From positions 1 to 64,000 of the forward strand of contig JAOAEJ010000023.1 of NCBI GenBank assembly GCA_026416815.1: a DNA stretch of 64,000 nt, given 5' to 3'. Shown in pieces: positions 56,085 through 64,000 of this stretch. The stretch is from Clostridia bacterium (GTDB lineage: Bacteria; Bacillota; Clostridia; Acetivibrionales; DSM-2933). Each line of letters opens with the position of its first letter. The stretch's first letter is position 1. A program made the position numbers and the translations under genes. The notes under the pieces are model-generated. The model was not told the DNA's origin. It was given only the letters and a program-made list of their open reading frames with translations, and did no database searches.

Positions 56085-56779
56085 TTTATTCCTCCATATG
56101 AGTAACAAAATAGAACTGCCATTATGTTTTATTTACGGTACGTATTAGAAGCAATATTTAAATCTTCTATTAGTTTGTACCCTATAAGGAAAAATATTTA
56201 TTGTAACTTGAAAACAGGGGATTAGAAGAATTTTTATATTCAGAGAGTTGTGGATACAGCTTGCTGCTTATAATGGTTTCAGCAGACTAAAGCTAAGTAT
56301 ATGGGCAAAATTGGTACTAACCATTACACCAGCTAACTCTACATATAAAAGAGAATTTTTATATGCACTGATTTAAATTATGGTATGATATAGTCAATCA
56401 AAATTAGCAGATTATTTTTTCGTCTATATTTAGGAAATTTTTCTTTTTAGGATATACTAATAAGTAAATGTGGTATTTTCTAAAGGGTATGTAGATGTAT
56501 AGATTTTTATGTGCTATTGCGATTTTTCTCTTTGCAGTGCTTATCCAGGATGGGCGGCTTAATACTTAATATCGTAGATAAGCTTATTCCGTGGTTTACC
56601 ATCAAATTAAGATATAACAGAACTTTTTTAATAGAAAACAACATAATATAACCCCCTATAATATTAAAGTATGTTATAATTAAGGGAAGTGTGAACATAA
56701 GAAGGTTTCAGTTTGATTATTGTTAATATATTCAATAGATGTCAAATACTATTATCTTAGATTGGAGTAACTATTAGAG
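56085..56779. other. Gene-poor gap before radA
   Basis: This AT-rich stretch lies between the divergent GT2 gene and radA. I see no strong promoter pair and no conserved gene. A 24-codon frame at 56495-56569 would give a hydrophobic peptide (MYRFLCAIAIFLFAVLIQDG...) that could be a tiny membrane protein, but its RBS is weak. The radA RBS TTGGAG lies 12 nt before its ATG. Confidence 0.4.
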
Positions 56780-58141
56780 ATGGCAAAAACCAAAACAATT
56801 TTTGTATGCCAGGAGTGCGGTTATGAATCCATGGGCTGGCTTGGTAAATGCCCTGCATGTAATCAGTGGAATACTTTCGTCGAAGAGGCGGACGAGAATA
56901 GTGTAAAAGCCAATAACGGTAAGATCAAAGATATTGAGCCTATTAATATAAATGATATAAGTGTAGATAATGAAGAACGGTACTCAACCAACATGAAGGA
57001 ACTTGACAGGGTGTTGGGCGGAGGCATTGTTAACGGTTCGTTGATACTGGTGGGCGGTGACCCGGGGATTGGAAAGTCTACATTGCTCCTGCAGGTATGT
57101 GAAGGTGTAAAGTATAATTCCAAGATTCTCTATATATCAGGTGAGGAGTCAATTAAGCAAATAAAGATAAGGGCAGATAGATTAGGCATAAAGAATTCAA
57201 ATCTTTTGATGGTATCAGAAACAAATTTCAGAGCCATAGAAAGGCTTATAGGTAAGGAGAAACCGGCGCTTGTTATTATAGATTCAATACAGACTATGTT
57301 CAATGATGAACTGACCTCAGCTCCGGGGAGTGTGAGCCAGGTCAGGGAAGTAACATCAGGGCTTATGAGTATAGCCAAGGGGTCGGGTATCACGATAATT
57401 ATTGTAGGTCATGTTACAAAGGAAGGCTCGTTAGCCGGTCCAAGAGTATTGGAGCATATGGTTGATACTGTGCTTTACTTCGAGGGAGAAAGGCACCTGA
57501 GCTATAGGGTACTCAGAGCTGTTAAGAATAGATTTGGGTCAACAAATGAAATAGGAATTTTTGAAATGAGAGATGTAGGCCTTGTGGAGGTAGATAATCC
57601 TTCAGCAGCTCTAATTTCCGGCAGACCTGAGAATGTGCCGGGCTCGGTGGTAATTTCCAATGTGGAAGGGACGAGGCCTATGCTGATTGAGGTGCAGGCG
57701 CTGGTATGCCCTACAAACTTCGGGGTACCCAGAAGGATGGCAACAGGAGTTGATTATAATCGTATAACCCTCTTGATGGCTGTTCTTGAAAAAAGAGTAG
57801 GAATGCAGCTCCATAACCACGATGCATATGTAAATATTGTAGGGGGAATTAAGGTTGATGAGCCTGCCTGTGATTTGGGGATTATTACTGCAATAGCTTC
57901 CAGCTTTAGGAATATGCCTGTAGGAAACGCGGCAGTAATGATAGGCGAAGTTGGGTTGACAGGAGAGGTCAGGGCGGTAAGCCAGATAGATAAAAGAGTG
58001 ACCGAAGCAATGAGAATGGGATTTGAAAGCTGTATAGTCCCTGCAGGAAATATGAAATTAATTAAACAAATGAAGGATATTCAGGGTATAAATATTAAGG
58101 CTGTAGAAAATGTGCAACAAGTGCTTGATATTTTATTGTAG
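56780..58141 (+). CDS. radA: DNA repair ATPase RadA (Sms)
   Basis: A 453-residue RecA-like protein for recombination intermediates and branch migration. The N-terminal C4 zinc finger ([18 protein letters not shown]) is followed by a RecA core with Walker [11 protein letters not shown], the RadA-specific KNRFGSTNE, and a C-terminal Lon-protease-like domain (about 290-453). It sits 14 bp upstream of disA, so the two are co-transcribed; in Bacillus RadA interacts with and modulates DisA. Confidence 0.97.
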   Translation: MAKTKTIFVCQECGYESMGWLGKCPACNQWNTFVEEADENSVKANNGKIKDIEPININDISVDNEERYSTNMKELDRVLGGGIVNGSLILVGGDPGIGKSTLLLQVCEGVKYNSKILYISGEESIKQIKIRADRLGIKNSNLLMVSETNFRAIERLIGKEKPALVIIDSIQTMFNDELTSAPGSVSQVREVTSGLMSIAKGSGITIIIVGHVTKEGSLAGPRVLEHMVDTVLYFEGERHLSYRVLRAVKNRFGSTNEIGIFEMRDVGLVEVDNPSAALISGRPENVPGSVVISNVEGTRPMLIEVQALVCPTNFGVPRRMATGVDYNRITLLMAVLEKRVGMQLHNHDAYVNIVGGIKVDEPACDLGIITAIASSFRNMPVGNAAVMIGEVGLTGEVRAVSQIDKRVTEAMRMGFESCIVPAGNMKLIKQMKDIQGINIKAVENVQQVLDILL

Positions 58142-58155
58142 CCGGAGGATGGATA

Positions 58156-59238
58156 ATGAGGCAGGAAAGATTAAAAGATGATGAGTTGCTGGATATATTG
58201 AGGATAATGTCACCTGGGACACCTCTAAGGGAAGGCCTTGAGAATATTCTGAAAGCAAGGACAGGAGCTCTTATTGTTATCGGAGATTCTCAAGAAGTAA
58301 TGAATAACGTAGATGGCGGATTTTTTATAAACAAGGTATATTCACCTGCACATCTTTATGAGTTGGCTAAGATGGACGGGGCAATCATAATAAGTAAAGA
58401 CCTTAAAACTATTCTTTATGCTAATGCACTGCTGATTCCTGACTCATCTATTCCTACCGATGAAACCGGGACCAGGCATAAGTCTGCACAGAGGTTTGCA
58501 AAGGAGACGGGAGAAATAGTAATAAGCATTTCCCAGAGAAGAAATATTATTACGCTTTACAAGGGGTCCAGGAAATATATATTAAGAGAAACATCTACCA
58601 TATTGACTAGAGCAAACCAGGCTTTGCAGACCCTTGAGAAATACAAGGCAGTTTTGGATAGTGCCATGAATAACCTGAGCGTGTTGGAATTTGAAGATAT
58701 AGTTACCCTGGATGATGTGGCTTTTGTAATACAAAGGACCGAAATGGTCATGAGGATTGTTTCGGAAATTGACAGGTATATATGCGAACTGGGAAATGAA
58801 GGCAGGCTGATAAGTATGCAGCTTGAGGAGCTCCTTTCCAATATCGAAGAGGATGGATTACTCGTAATTGATGATTATTTCATCCCTTACGAAAATAAAA
58901 CTGCCGAGGATGTGCAAAGACAAGTCAGATTTTTTTCCTATGATGAACTAATGGACTTGACGGCTATATGTCGTGCTCTGGGATACTATGGAGGAGTAAG
59001 CTGCTTAGATGTAAGCGTATCCCCTAGGGGTTACAGGATAATGAGTAAGATTCCGCGTATTCCGATGGGAATAATGAAGAATCTGGTAAGCTCATTTTCT
59101 AATTTGCAGGGAGTGTTGAAAGCTTCTATAGAGGCTTTGGATAGCGTGGAGGGAATTGGTGAGGTCAGGGCAAGGATGATAAAAGAGGGGCTTAGGAGAG
59201 TGCGTGACCAGCTGCTCATGGATAACAGAAGAATATAA
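58156..59238 (+). CDS. disA: Diadenylate cyclase DisA, DNA integrity scanner
   Basis: A 360-residue enzyme, the same length as Bacillus subtilis DisA. The N-terminal DAC domain has DGAIIIS and GTRHKSA (family DGA and RHR-type motifs; here R-H-K) and makes cyclic di-AMP from ATP. A helical spine follows, then a C-terminal helix-hairpin-helix region ([16 protein letters not shown]) that binds branched DNA. GGAGGA lies 6 nt before the ATG. It links genome integrity to c-di-AMP levels. Confidence 0.97.
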   Translation: MRQERLKDDELLDILRIMSPGTPLREGLENILKARTGALIVIGDSQEVMNNVDGGFFINKVYSPAHLYELAKMDGAIIISKDLKTILYANALLIPDSSIPTDETGTRHKSAQRFAKETGEIVISISQRRNIITLYKGSRKYILRETSTILTRANQALQTLEKYKAVLDSAMNNLSVLEFEDIVTLDDVAFVIQRTEMVMRIVSEIDRYICELGNEGRLISMQLEELLSNIEEDGLLVIDDYFIPYENKTAEDVQRQVRFFSYDELMDLTAICRALGYYGGVSCLDVSVSPRGYRIMSKIPRIPMGIMKNLVSSFSNLQGVLKASIEALDSVEGIGEVRARMIKEGLRRVRDQLLMDNRRI

Positions 59239-59243
59239 TAAAT

Positions 59244-59276
59244 AAAAATCAGCGGCATCAACCGCTGATTTTTTTA
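59244..59276. terminator. Bidirectional terminator after disA
   Basis: AATCAGCGG and CCGCTGATT (59248-59255, 59262-59270) with flanking A- and T-runs. The right edge touches the stop codon of the convergent small gene. Confidence 0.88.
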
Positions 59277-59669
59277 TCTCAAGTTATATTTACCAAGCAT
59301 TTTTATCCTATCATGTTCTTTTATTATTATGTCGTAAAGATTTAAGTCGAGAGTATTGCATATAGATGTTAAGTAGAATATGTTTCTTCCGATATCTTTT
59401 TCTATCAAATCCCTGCAGTTTTCACACAGTTTGCCATCGATATGCGTCTTCATAGCATTTTTTATTTCTTCAAAATCGCCATCTTCAGGGAAAACTTGCT
59501 TTTTTGCATGAACCTTTATACATCCGCACTGTGTTACCGACTTGACAATTGCACGATTAACCCTTGCGTTTGAATCCTGAAACTTTGTAATTAGATCAAT
59601 GATACTCTTATTCCTAACAAGTAAATCATTAACTGTAAACTGGAATTGATCAACAACTGCGTCTTTCAA
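59274..59669 (-). CDS. Conserved-looking small cysteine protein next to disA
   Basis: A 131-residue cytoplasmic protein, mostly helical, with cysteines in CGC (near residue 48) and CENC (near 82), a possible metal or redox site. The final about 45 residues (IEKDIGRNIFYLTSICNTLDLNLYDIIIKEHDRI) resemble the last helices of MazG-like proteins, but the catalytic EExxE motifs of MazG are not seen. I believe similar proteins follow disA in other clostridia, but cannot name a function. TTG 59669 is chosen because AAGGAG lies 8 nt upstream; GTG 59678 overlaps the RBS. Confidence 0.75.
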   Translation of the reverse strand: MKDAVVDQFQFTVNDLLVRNKSIIDLITKFQDSNARVNRAIVKSVTQCGCIKVHAKKQVFPEDGDFEEIKNAMKTHIDGKLCENCRDLIEKDIGRNIFYLTSICNTLDLNLYDIIIKEHDRIKMLGKYNLR

Positions 59670-59928
59670 CAAAATCACTCCTTAGCTGTGAAAAAAATTA
59701 ATATATGAATTTGCGACAGGTCAAACTGAGAGTTAAATGATATAAATTAATTTATAATACTTAATCATATATACAGCCTGCTTCGTAACCAACCAGCGGA
59801 GACAATAAGCATTGCTTTGTAATTTTATTATAATTGTTTTAAGAACTCTTTGTCAATTAAAAAAGCTTTGGATATACTTAACATAGATAGGGGGAAGTCT
59901 CGGAATGCTCAGTAAATAAATTACGGTA

Positions 59929-59957
59929 TTCAAAAGTGATATAAAGAATGGTATAAT
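59929..59957 (+). promoter_or_regulatory. Candidate promoter upstream of galE
   Basis: TTCAAA (59929-59934), 17-bp spacer, TATAAT (59952-59957). The interval 59670-59928 shows no gene. Confidence 0.5.
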
Positions 59958-59971
59958 TAGGGAGGCATTTA

Positions 59972-60076
59972 TTGCCAGTGCTTCATAGATTATATGCAGG
60001 GCTGTTTATAAAAAGTGTGAATGAAAGTATTTTTTATAAGGGTCTTTTGAAGGCGATTATAATGCGTATAATATAA
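59972..60076 (+). CDS. Possible 34-aa leader peptide before galE
   Basis: A TTG start with GGAGG 6 nt upstream, directly after a good -10 box, opens a 34-codon frame (starting MPVLHRLYAGLF) ending 88 bp before galE. The peptide is basic and partly hydrophobic and resembles nothing I know. It may be a true small gene, a leader peptide for galE, or chance. Confidence 0.3.
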   Translation: MPVLHRLYAGLFIKSVNESIFYKGLLKAIIMRII

Positions 60077-60164
60077 GTTTGTTATGAACTTCTACATTTA
60101 TATGGATAGTTTAATGGATAACTATCTGCAGGTAGGAGAAGATTTGAAGGGAGCGTGTTTGCGA

Positions 60165-61151
60165 ATGGCTGTTTTAGTAACGGGTGGAGCTGGATATATA
60201 GGAAGTCATACTGTTGCTGAATTGATTGAAAAGGGTGAGGATGTTGTTATCATCGATAGCCTGGAAAAGGGACATAAAGAGGCTGTTTTTGGTGGTAAGC
60301 TTGTAGTTGGTGACCTTAGGGATACCGAGTTTTTAAAGAATTTTTTTAAGGAAAACAATATTGAAGCCGTAATACATTTTGCCGCATATATAGAGGCAGG
60401 AGAAAGTGTTGTTGACCCCCTGAAGCACTATAATAACAATGTTATTTCCACTCTAAACCTTCTTACTGCTATGAAGGAGGCAGGGGTAAAAAAGATCGTC
60501 TTTTCGTCAACGGCTGCAACCTATGGTGAGCCCCAAAATATCCCTATTTGTGAAGATGACAGAACGCTTCCCATAAACCCCTATGGAGAGACCAAGCTAG
60601 CGGTGGAAAAGGCTCTAAAATGGGCAGACAATGCCTATGGGATAAAACATGTAGCACTTAGGTATTTTAATGCGGCGGGGGCTCATGTTAGTGGGAAAAT
60701 AGGTGAAGGCCATTCTCCTGAAACACACCTTATACCTATTGTACTCCAGGTAGCGTCGGGGAAAAGGGATGAAATAAAGCTTTTTGGTAATGACTATGAT
60801 ACACCGGACGGAAGCTGTGTAAGGGACTATATACATGTAACGGACCTGGCCCAAGCCCATATTCTGGCTTTAGAGTATCTTAGAAAGAATTCCGAGAGCA
60901 ATGTGTTTAATTTGGGAAATGGTAGAGGGTTCTCAAATAAGCAGGTTGTAGAAATTGCAAGGCAAGTAACCGGTAGGGAAATAAAAGCGGTGGACGCTCC
61001 AAGAAGGCCGGGAGACCCAGCTGTTTTAGTTGCGTCGTCAAAAAAGGCAATGGAGATATTGGGCTGGAAGCCTAAGTATACCGAGCTCAGTACAATTATT
61101 GAGACAGCATGGAACTGGCATAAAAATAACCCTGATGGGTTTAACAAATAG
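60165..61151 (+). CDS. galE: UDP-glucose 4-epimerase
   Basis: A 328-residue short-chain dehydrogenase/reductase that interconverts UDP-glucose and UDP-galactose with bound NAD. The N-terminal VTGGAGYIGSH loop binds NAD; the catalytic Ser/Thr region SSTAATYG and Y-x3-K (NPYGETKLAVEK) are present. FNAAGAH and DGSCVRDYIHV are GalE hallmarks. ATG 60165 begins at the usual position before the NAD loop. It probably supplies sugar nucleotides for surface glycans, which fits the nearby membrane glycosyltransferases. Confidence 0.95.
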   Translation: MAVLVTGGAGYIGSHTVAELIEKGEDVVIIDSLEKGHKEAVFGGKLVVGDLRDTEFLKNFFKENNIEAVIHFAAYIEAGESVVDPLKHYNNNVISTLNLLTAMKEAGVKKIVFSSTAATYGEPQNIPICEDDRTLPINPYGETKLAVEKALKWADNAYGIKHVALRYFNAAGAHVSGKIGEGHSPETHLIPIVLQVASGKRDEIKLFGNDYDTPDGSCVRDYIHVTDLAQAHILALEYLRKNSESNVFNLGNGRGFSNKQVVEIARQVTGREIKAVDAPRRPGDPAVLVASSKKAMEILGWKPKYTELSTIIETAWNWHKNNPDGFNK

Positions 61152-61162
61152 AGCTGTATATT

Positions 61163-61196
61163 GCAAAAGGCGGGGAAAATATTTCTCGCCTTTTGC
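61163..61196 (+). terminator. Terminator after galE
   Basis: GCAAAAGGCG (61163-61172) pairs with CGCCTTTTGC (61187-61196). Confidence 0.8.
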
Positions 61197-61268
61197 TGAC
61201 TCAGATATAGACATTTTAGTATAAAAAATAGTTGACGCAAACACTCACTAGTGTTAAAATAAAACGTT

Positions 61269-61297
61269 TTGACATTAAATAGTCTTTGTAGTATACT
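61269..61297 (+). promoter_or_regulatory. Strong sigma-A promoter for carD operon
   Basis: Perfect TTGACA (61269-61274), 17-bp spacer, TATACT (61292-61297). A second promoter-like TTGACG lies about 40 bp upstream. Confidence 0.85.
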
Positions 61298-61674
61298 AAT
61301 TAAATAGAGAAAGAAAATATATTTCCATAAAACTTCCATCGAATTTATGATAAGGAAGTTTTATTTATCGGCGGATGTATTGTAATGTGATGGTTATACC
61401 TTCGCATATGCGAACAAAGGAGAAGTATAAAGAAGTTCTGGGAGGTTGTCTCAGCGTAAGTTAAACATATCACGGTAGCAGTCAAATAGTCCTCATACCC
61501 AGTAATTCTCTTTATGTAGTTGCGGCATTCTTATCAGTATTACAGATACTACTTTTTCTGGTTTTCTATTTTATATAATTTTAAGTAAGCAGCAAACAGG
61601 GGGGACTCTGTTGAGTGCAATACTGGTTTCAATGATTACTAAAGATATTACTGGTTTTTTGATGGGGGGATTTT
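61298..61674 (+). other. Long 5' leader of carD
   Basis: About 370 nt separate the promoter from the carD ATG. Near its start an 11-bp stem ATAAAACTTCC/GGAAGTTTTAT (61327-61337, 61354-61364) could form, followed by only a weak T-rich stretch. GGGGGGA lies before the ATG. No gene and no riboswitch consensus is recognised. Confidence 0.5.
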
Positions 61675-62154
61675 ATGTTTAATATTGGGGACAAGATAGT
61701 ATACCCAATGCATGGAGCAGGTATAATAGAGTCTATTGAAGAAAGAGAAATCCTGGGACAAAAACAAAACTACTATGTAATGAAAATGCCACTGGGTGAT
61801 ATGAAGGTTATGATACCTACACACAACGTAAGCGATATAGGTATTAGGGAAGTTATTGACGTAGAAGAAGCGGATAGGGTATTATCAATATTAGGTATAT
61901 ACGAACTGGATTTGACTAATAATTGGAACAAGCGTTACCGAGAAAATATGGTTAAAATAAAAAGCGGTAATATCTATGATGTAGCAGAGGTGGTAAGATC
62001 TCTTATGGTGAGAGAAAGAGAAAAGGGTCTATCTACCGGCGAGAGAAAAATGCTGAATAGTGCGAAGCAAATTCTTATGAGTGAGTTGATTTTGGCTAAA
62101 GAAATGGGACACGATGAAATAGAGAAAATTATCATGGGAAATCTAAAGCTTTGA
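61675..62154 (+). CDS. CarD/CdnL family transcription regulator
   Basis: A 159-residue protein. The N-terminal Tudor-like RNA-polymerase-interaction domain (FNIGDKIVYPMHGAGII, MKVMIPTHN) and the helical C-terminal domain (VVRSLMVREREKGLSTGERKMLNSAKQIL) are typical. Such proteins bind RNA polymerase beta and stabilise open complexes at promoters, notably of rRNA and growth genes. It precedes the PIN-TRAM gene and ispD, the arrangement seen in many clostridia. Confidence 0.93.
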   Translation: MFNIGDKIVYPMHGAGIIESIEEREILGQKQNYYVMKMPLGDMKVMIPTHNVSDIGIREVIDVEEADRVLSILGIYELDLTNNWNKRYRENMVKIKSGNIYDVAEVVRSLMVREREKGLSTGERKMLNSAKQILMSELILAKEMGHDEIEKIIMGNLKL

Positions 62155-62224
62155 TTTCGGGTTAAATATTTTAGTGCTATGAGACACTAAAAGGACAGAA
62201 TTTTATCCAGGGGAGTTATGTGCA

Positions 62225-63301
62225 GTGTTGAATAATGTGATAAGGGCCTCTTTTGCCGTTGTTGGTGTTATTACGGGGTTTACTTTGACTAGAACCGTAT
62301 TCTCAGTCAACAACATCAACATGCCTTTTAATCTAAAAGCAGCTATTTTCCTGACTGCTTCTGTGGCAGTCGGCAGTGTTTTTTACTTAACCGGTAATAA
62401 GATTATTGAGCATCTCATGGAGGGCTTAGATAAGCTGGAGCAGTTTATTCAGAGCATGACGCTTTATGAGCTTACGGTTAGCGCTGTGGGGTTGATAGCG
62501 GGTCTTATAGTTGCAAATCTATTTACTATCCCTATAAATAATGTTGAAATAATCGGTATGCCATTGTCGGTCATAGCTAATATTCTATTTGGGTGTGTCG
62601 GTGTGGCTATAGCGATGGGCAAAAGAAACGAGCCTTTGTTTGACTCCCTTAGAAATAAAAAAGGGGGCGTGTCAAATAATAAGGCTGCGTGTGAAATCAA
62701 GCTGTTGGATACCAGTATCATCATAGATGGGAGGATAGTAGATATATGCCGGTCGGGATTTGTAGAAGGAGAACTAGTCATTCCCGGTTTTGTACTTGAG
62801 GAGCTCAGGCATATAGCGGATTCTCACGATTCACTCAAACGTAACAGGGGAAGGCGCGGACTTGACGTGTTAAATATACTTCAGAAGGAGCTGGAATACC
62901 CTATAAGGGTGGAAAGTATCGATGTTCCCGATGGAGGAGAGGTAGACGATAAGCTGTTGAAGGCTGCTAAAAAGTTTGGGTACAAAATTATGACCATTGA
63001 TTACAACCTAAGTAAAGTAGCCAGTGTACAGGGAGTACAGGTTTTAAATATAAATGAGCTTGCCAATGCTATGAAGCCTATTGCTTTGCCTGGAGAGGAA
63101 ATGGTGATACAGGTCATAAAGGATGGCAAGGAAAACGGACAAGGTGTAGGATACCTGGATGATGGAACTATGATAGTGGTGGAAGGCGGAAGGCGCCATA
63201 TCGGGGAGACTGTAAGCGTAATGGTAACCAGCGTTTTGCAGACTGCCGCAGGCAGAATGATATTTGCCAAGCCTAAGTGTCAGATGGAAAAGGCCATGTA
63301 A
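62225..63301 (+). CDS. Membrane-anchored PIN-TRAM protein (YacL type)
   Basis: A 358-residue protein with four N-terminal membrane helices (to about residue 140), a PIN nuclease-like domain (about 157-285; acidic residues in LLDTSIIIDGRI, VLEELRHIAD, GEVDDKLL and MTIDYNL) and a C-terminal TRAM domain (about 295-350) that should bind RNA. All PIN acidic positions look filled, so it is a probable ribonuclease at the membrane. GTG 62225 has GGGGAG 8 nt upstream. Bacillus yacL lies likewise between disA and ispD. Confidence 0.92.
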   Translation: MLNNVIRASFAVVGVITGFTLTRTVFSVNNINMPFNLKAAIFLTASVAVGSVFYLTGNKIIEHLMEGLDKLEQFIQSMTLYELTVSAVGLIAGLIVANLFTIPINNVEIIGMPLSVIANILFGCVGVAIAMGKRNEPLFDSLRNKKGGVSNNKAACEIKLLDTSIIIDGRIVDICRSGFVEGELVIPGFVLEELRHIADSHDSLKRNRGRRGLDVLNILQKELEYPIRVESIDVPDGGEVDDKLLKAAKKFGYKIMTIDYNLSKVASVQGVQVLNINELANAMKPIALPGEEMVIQVIKDGKENGQGVGYLDDGTMIVVEGGRRHIGETVSVMVTSVLQTAAGRMIFAKPKCQMEKAM

Positions 63302-63326
63302 AACAGAGTGCAATAGGTTGAATTCT

Positions 63327-63353
63327 AAAGCTGCTTATCATAGCGGCTTTTTT
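63327..63353 (+). terminator. Weak hairpin terminator before ispD
   Basis: AAAGCTGC (63327-63334) and GCGGCTTT (63343-63350), one wobble, then T3. It may attenuate read-through into ispD. Confidence 0.55.
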
Positions 63354-63369
63354 AATGCGGAGGTTCGAA

Positions 63370-64000
63370 ATGGAGAAGGACAAAGAGTTATTTATTAGTG
63401 CTGTTATTGTAGCTGCGGGTAGAGGCACGCGCATGAATATGGATATTAATAAGCAGTACATAGAGGTGGTAGGGAAGCCTGTTCTGGCAAGGACTTTACA
63501 GGTGTTTCAGGATTGCGACCTTATTGATGAGGTAGTACTGGTAGTGAATAGCCACGATATTGTGTACTGCAAGCAGAGTGTAGTTGACGCATACGGGTTT
63601 ACCAAGGTTAAGGCACTCGTGGCAGGTGGGAGTGAAAGGCAGTACTCGGTTTACAACGGACTCTCGGAAGTGAGCAGCGGCTGTGATGTAGTGCTTATAC
63701 ACGACGGAGCAAGACCGTTTGTAAAGGAAAAGAGCCTTAGTGACAGCATAAATGCAGCCCGTGAATACGGAGCGTCCTGTGTAGCTGTACCGGTAAAGGA
63801 TACCATAAAGACAGGGGATAAGGAGGGCTTTGTCGGGGAGACCCTTGATAGGAGCATTTTGTGGGCTATACAGACCCCTCAGACGTTTAGGTATGACTTG
63901 GTGATGGAGGCGCACAGGAAGGCTATGGAGGACGGCTTTTTGGGTACGGATGACGCTGTACTGGTTGAGCGGATTGGGTACAGGATGAAGCTAGTGATGG
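63370..64000 (+). CDS. ispD: 2-C-methyl-D-erythritol 4-phosphate cytidylyltransferase (3' partial)
   Basis: The first 210 residues run to the window end without a stop. The enzyme joins CTP and MEP in the non-mevalonate isoprenoid pathway. Motifs: VAAGRGTRM (CTP loop), RQYSVYNGL, LIHDGARPF, VPVKDTIK, IQTPQTF and TDDAVLVE, in the right order and spacing. The usual length is about 230 residues, so little is missing. ATG 63370 follows GGAGG at 6 nt. In many relatives ispF comes next. Confidence 0.95.
   Translation, partial: MEKDKELFISAVIVAAGRGTRMNMDINKQYIEVVGKPVLARTLQVFQDCDLIDEVVLVVNSHDIVYCKQSVVDAYGFTKVKALVAGGSERQYSVYNGLSEVSSGCDVVLIHDGARPFVKEKSLSDSINAAREYGASCVAVPVKDTIKTGDKEGFVGETLDRSILWAIQTPQTFRYDLVMEAHRKAMEDGFLGTDDAVLVERIGYRMKLVM

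Overview
The window looks like chromosome from a low-GC, spore-forming Firmicute of class Clostridia. Supporting genes are a CwlD-type cortex amidase, Rex, ctsR-mcsA-mcsB-clpC, radA-disA, a CarD-type regulator, a PIN-TRAM protein and ispD. Gene types and order suggest the cellulolytic cluster III clostridia (Ruminiclostridium/Acetivibrio-like), but I cannot fix the genus. No CRISPR array, rRNA gene or intact transposase is visible.

Region 1 (1-26082) is the 3' part of a large trans-AT polyketide synthase / non-ribosomal peptide synthetase (PKS-NRPS) assembly line of three co-directional genes. The first is cut by the window start. It holds KS-DH-KR-ACP, KS-DH-(deleted KR)-ACP, KS-KR-ACP and a non-elongating KS linked to an ACP by a repeat-rich linker. 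The second is an odd fusion: GNAT-ACP-thioesterase-KS, a carrier-like domain lacking its serine and inserted in the post-KS linker, then a PCP. The third is an NRPS: C-A(serine code)-N-methyltransferase-PCP, a condensation domain without its HH motif, and a terminal acyltransferase-like C domain. No AT domain is present, so malonyl loading must be in trans from outside the window. These genes are visibly richer in G+C than their surroundings.

Region 2 (26.1-37 kb) starts with a decayed stretch: terminators, a small Cys/Lys-rich protein gene, a transposase relic and tRNA-Leu(UAA). It continues with cyclic-di-GMP signalling genes (REC-GGDDF and 7TM-PAS-GGDEF-EAL), a HEAT-like protein, CwlD, a LysM/SH3 wall protein and an ABC-F ATPase.

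Region 3 (37-46.5 kb) holds rex, a convergent aroF-tyrA-aroA operon whose AroA has several altered active-site residues, an EF-G-2 paralogue, a small HTH gene preceded by helically phased TGACT repeats, and a DUF4349 lipoprotein.

Region 4 (46.7-64 kb) is the class III heat-shock operon with a perfect CtsR operator, followed by radA-disA and carD-yacL-ispD. In Bacillus subtilis these genes are contiguous. Here they are split by membrane glycosyltransferase genes (52-56 kb), a small cysteine protein gene and galE. The last gene, ispD, runs off the window end.
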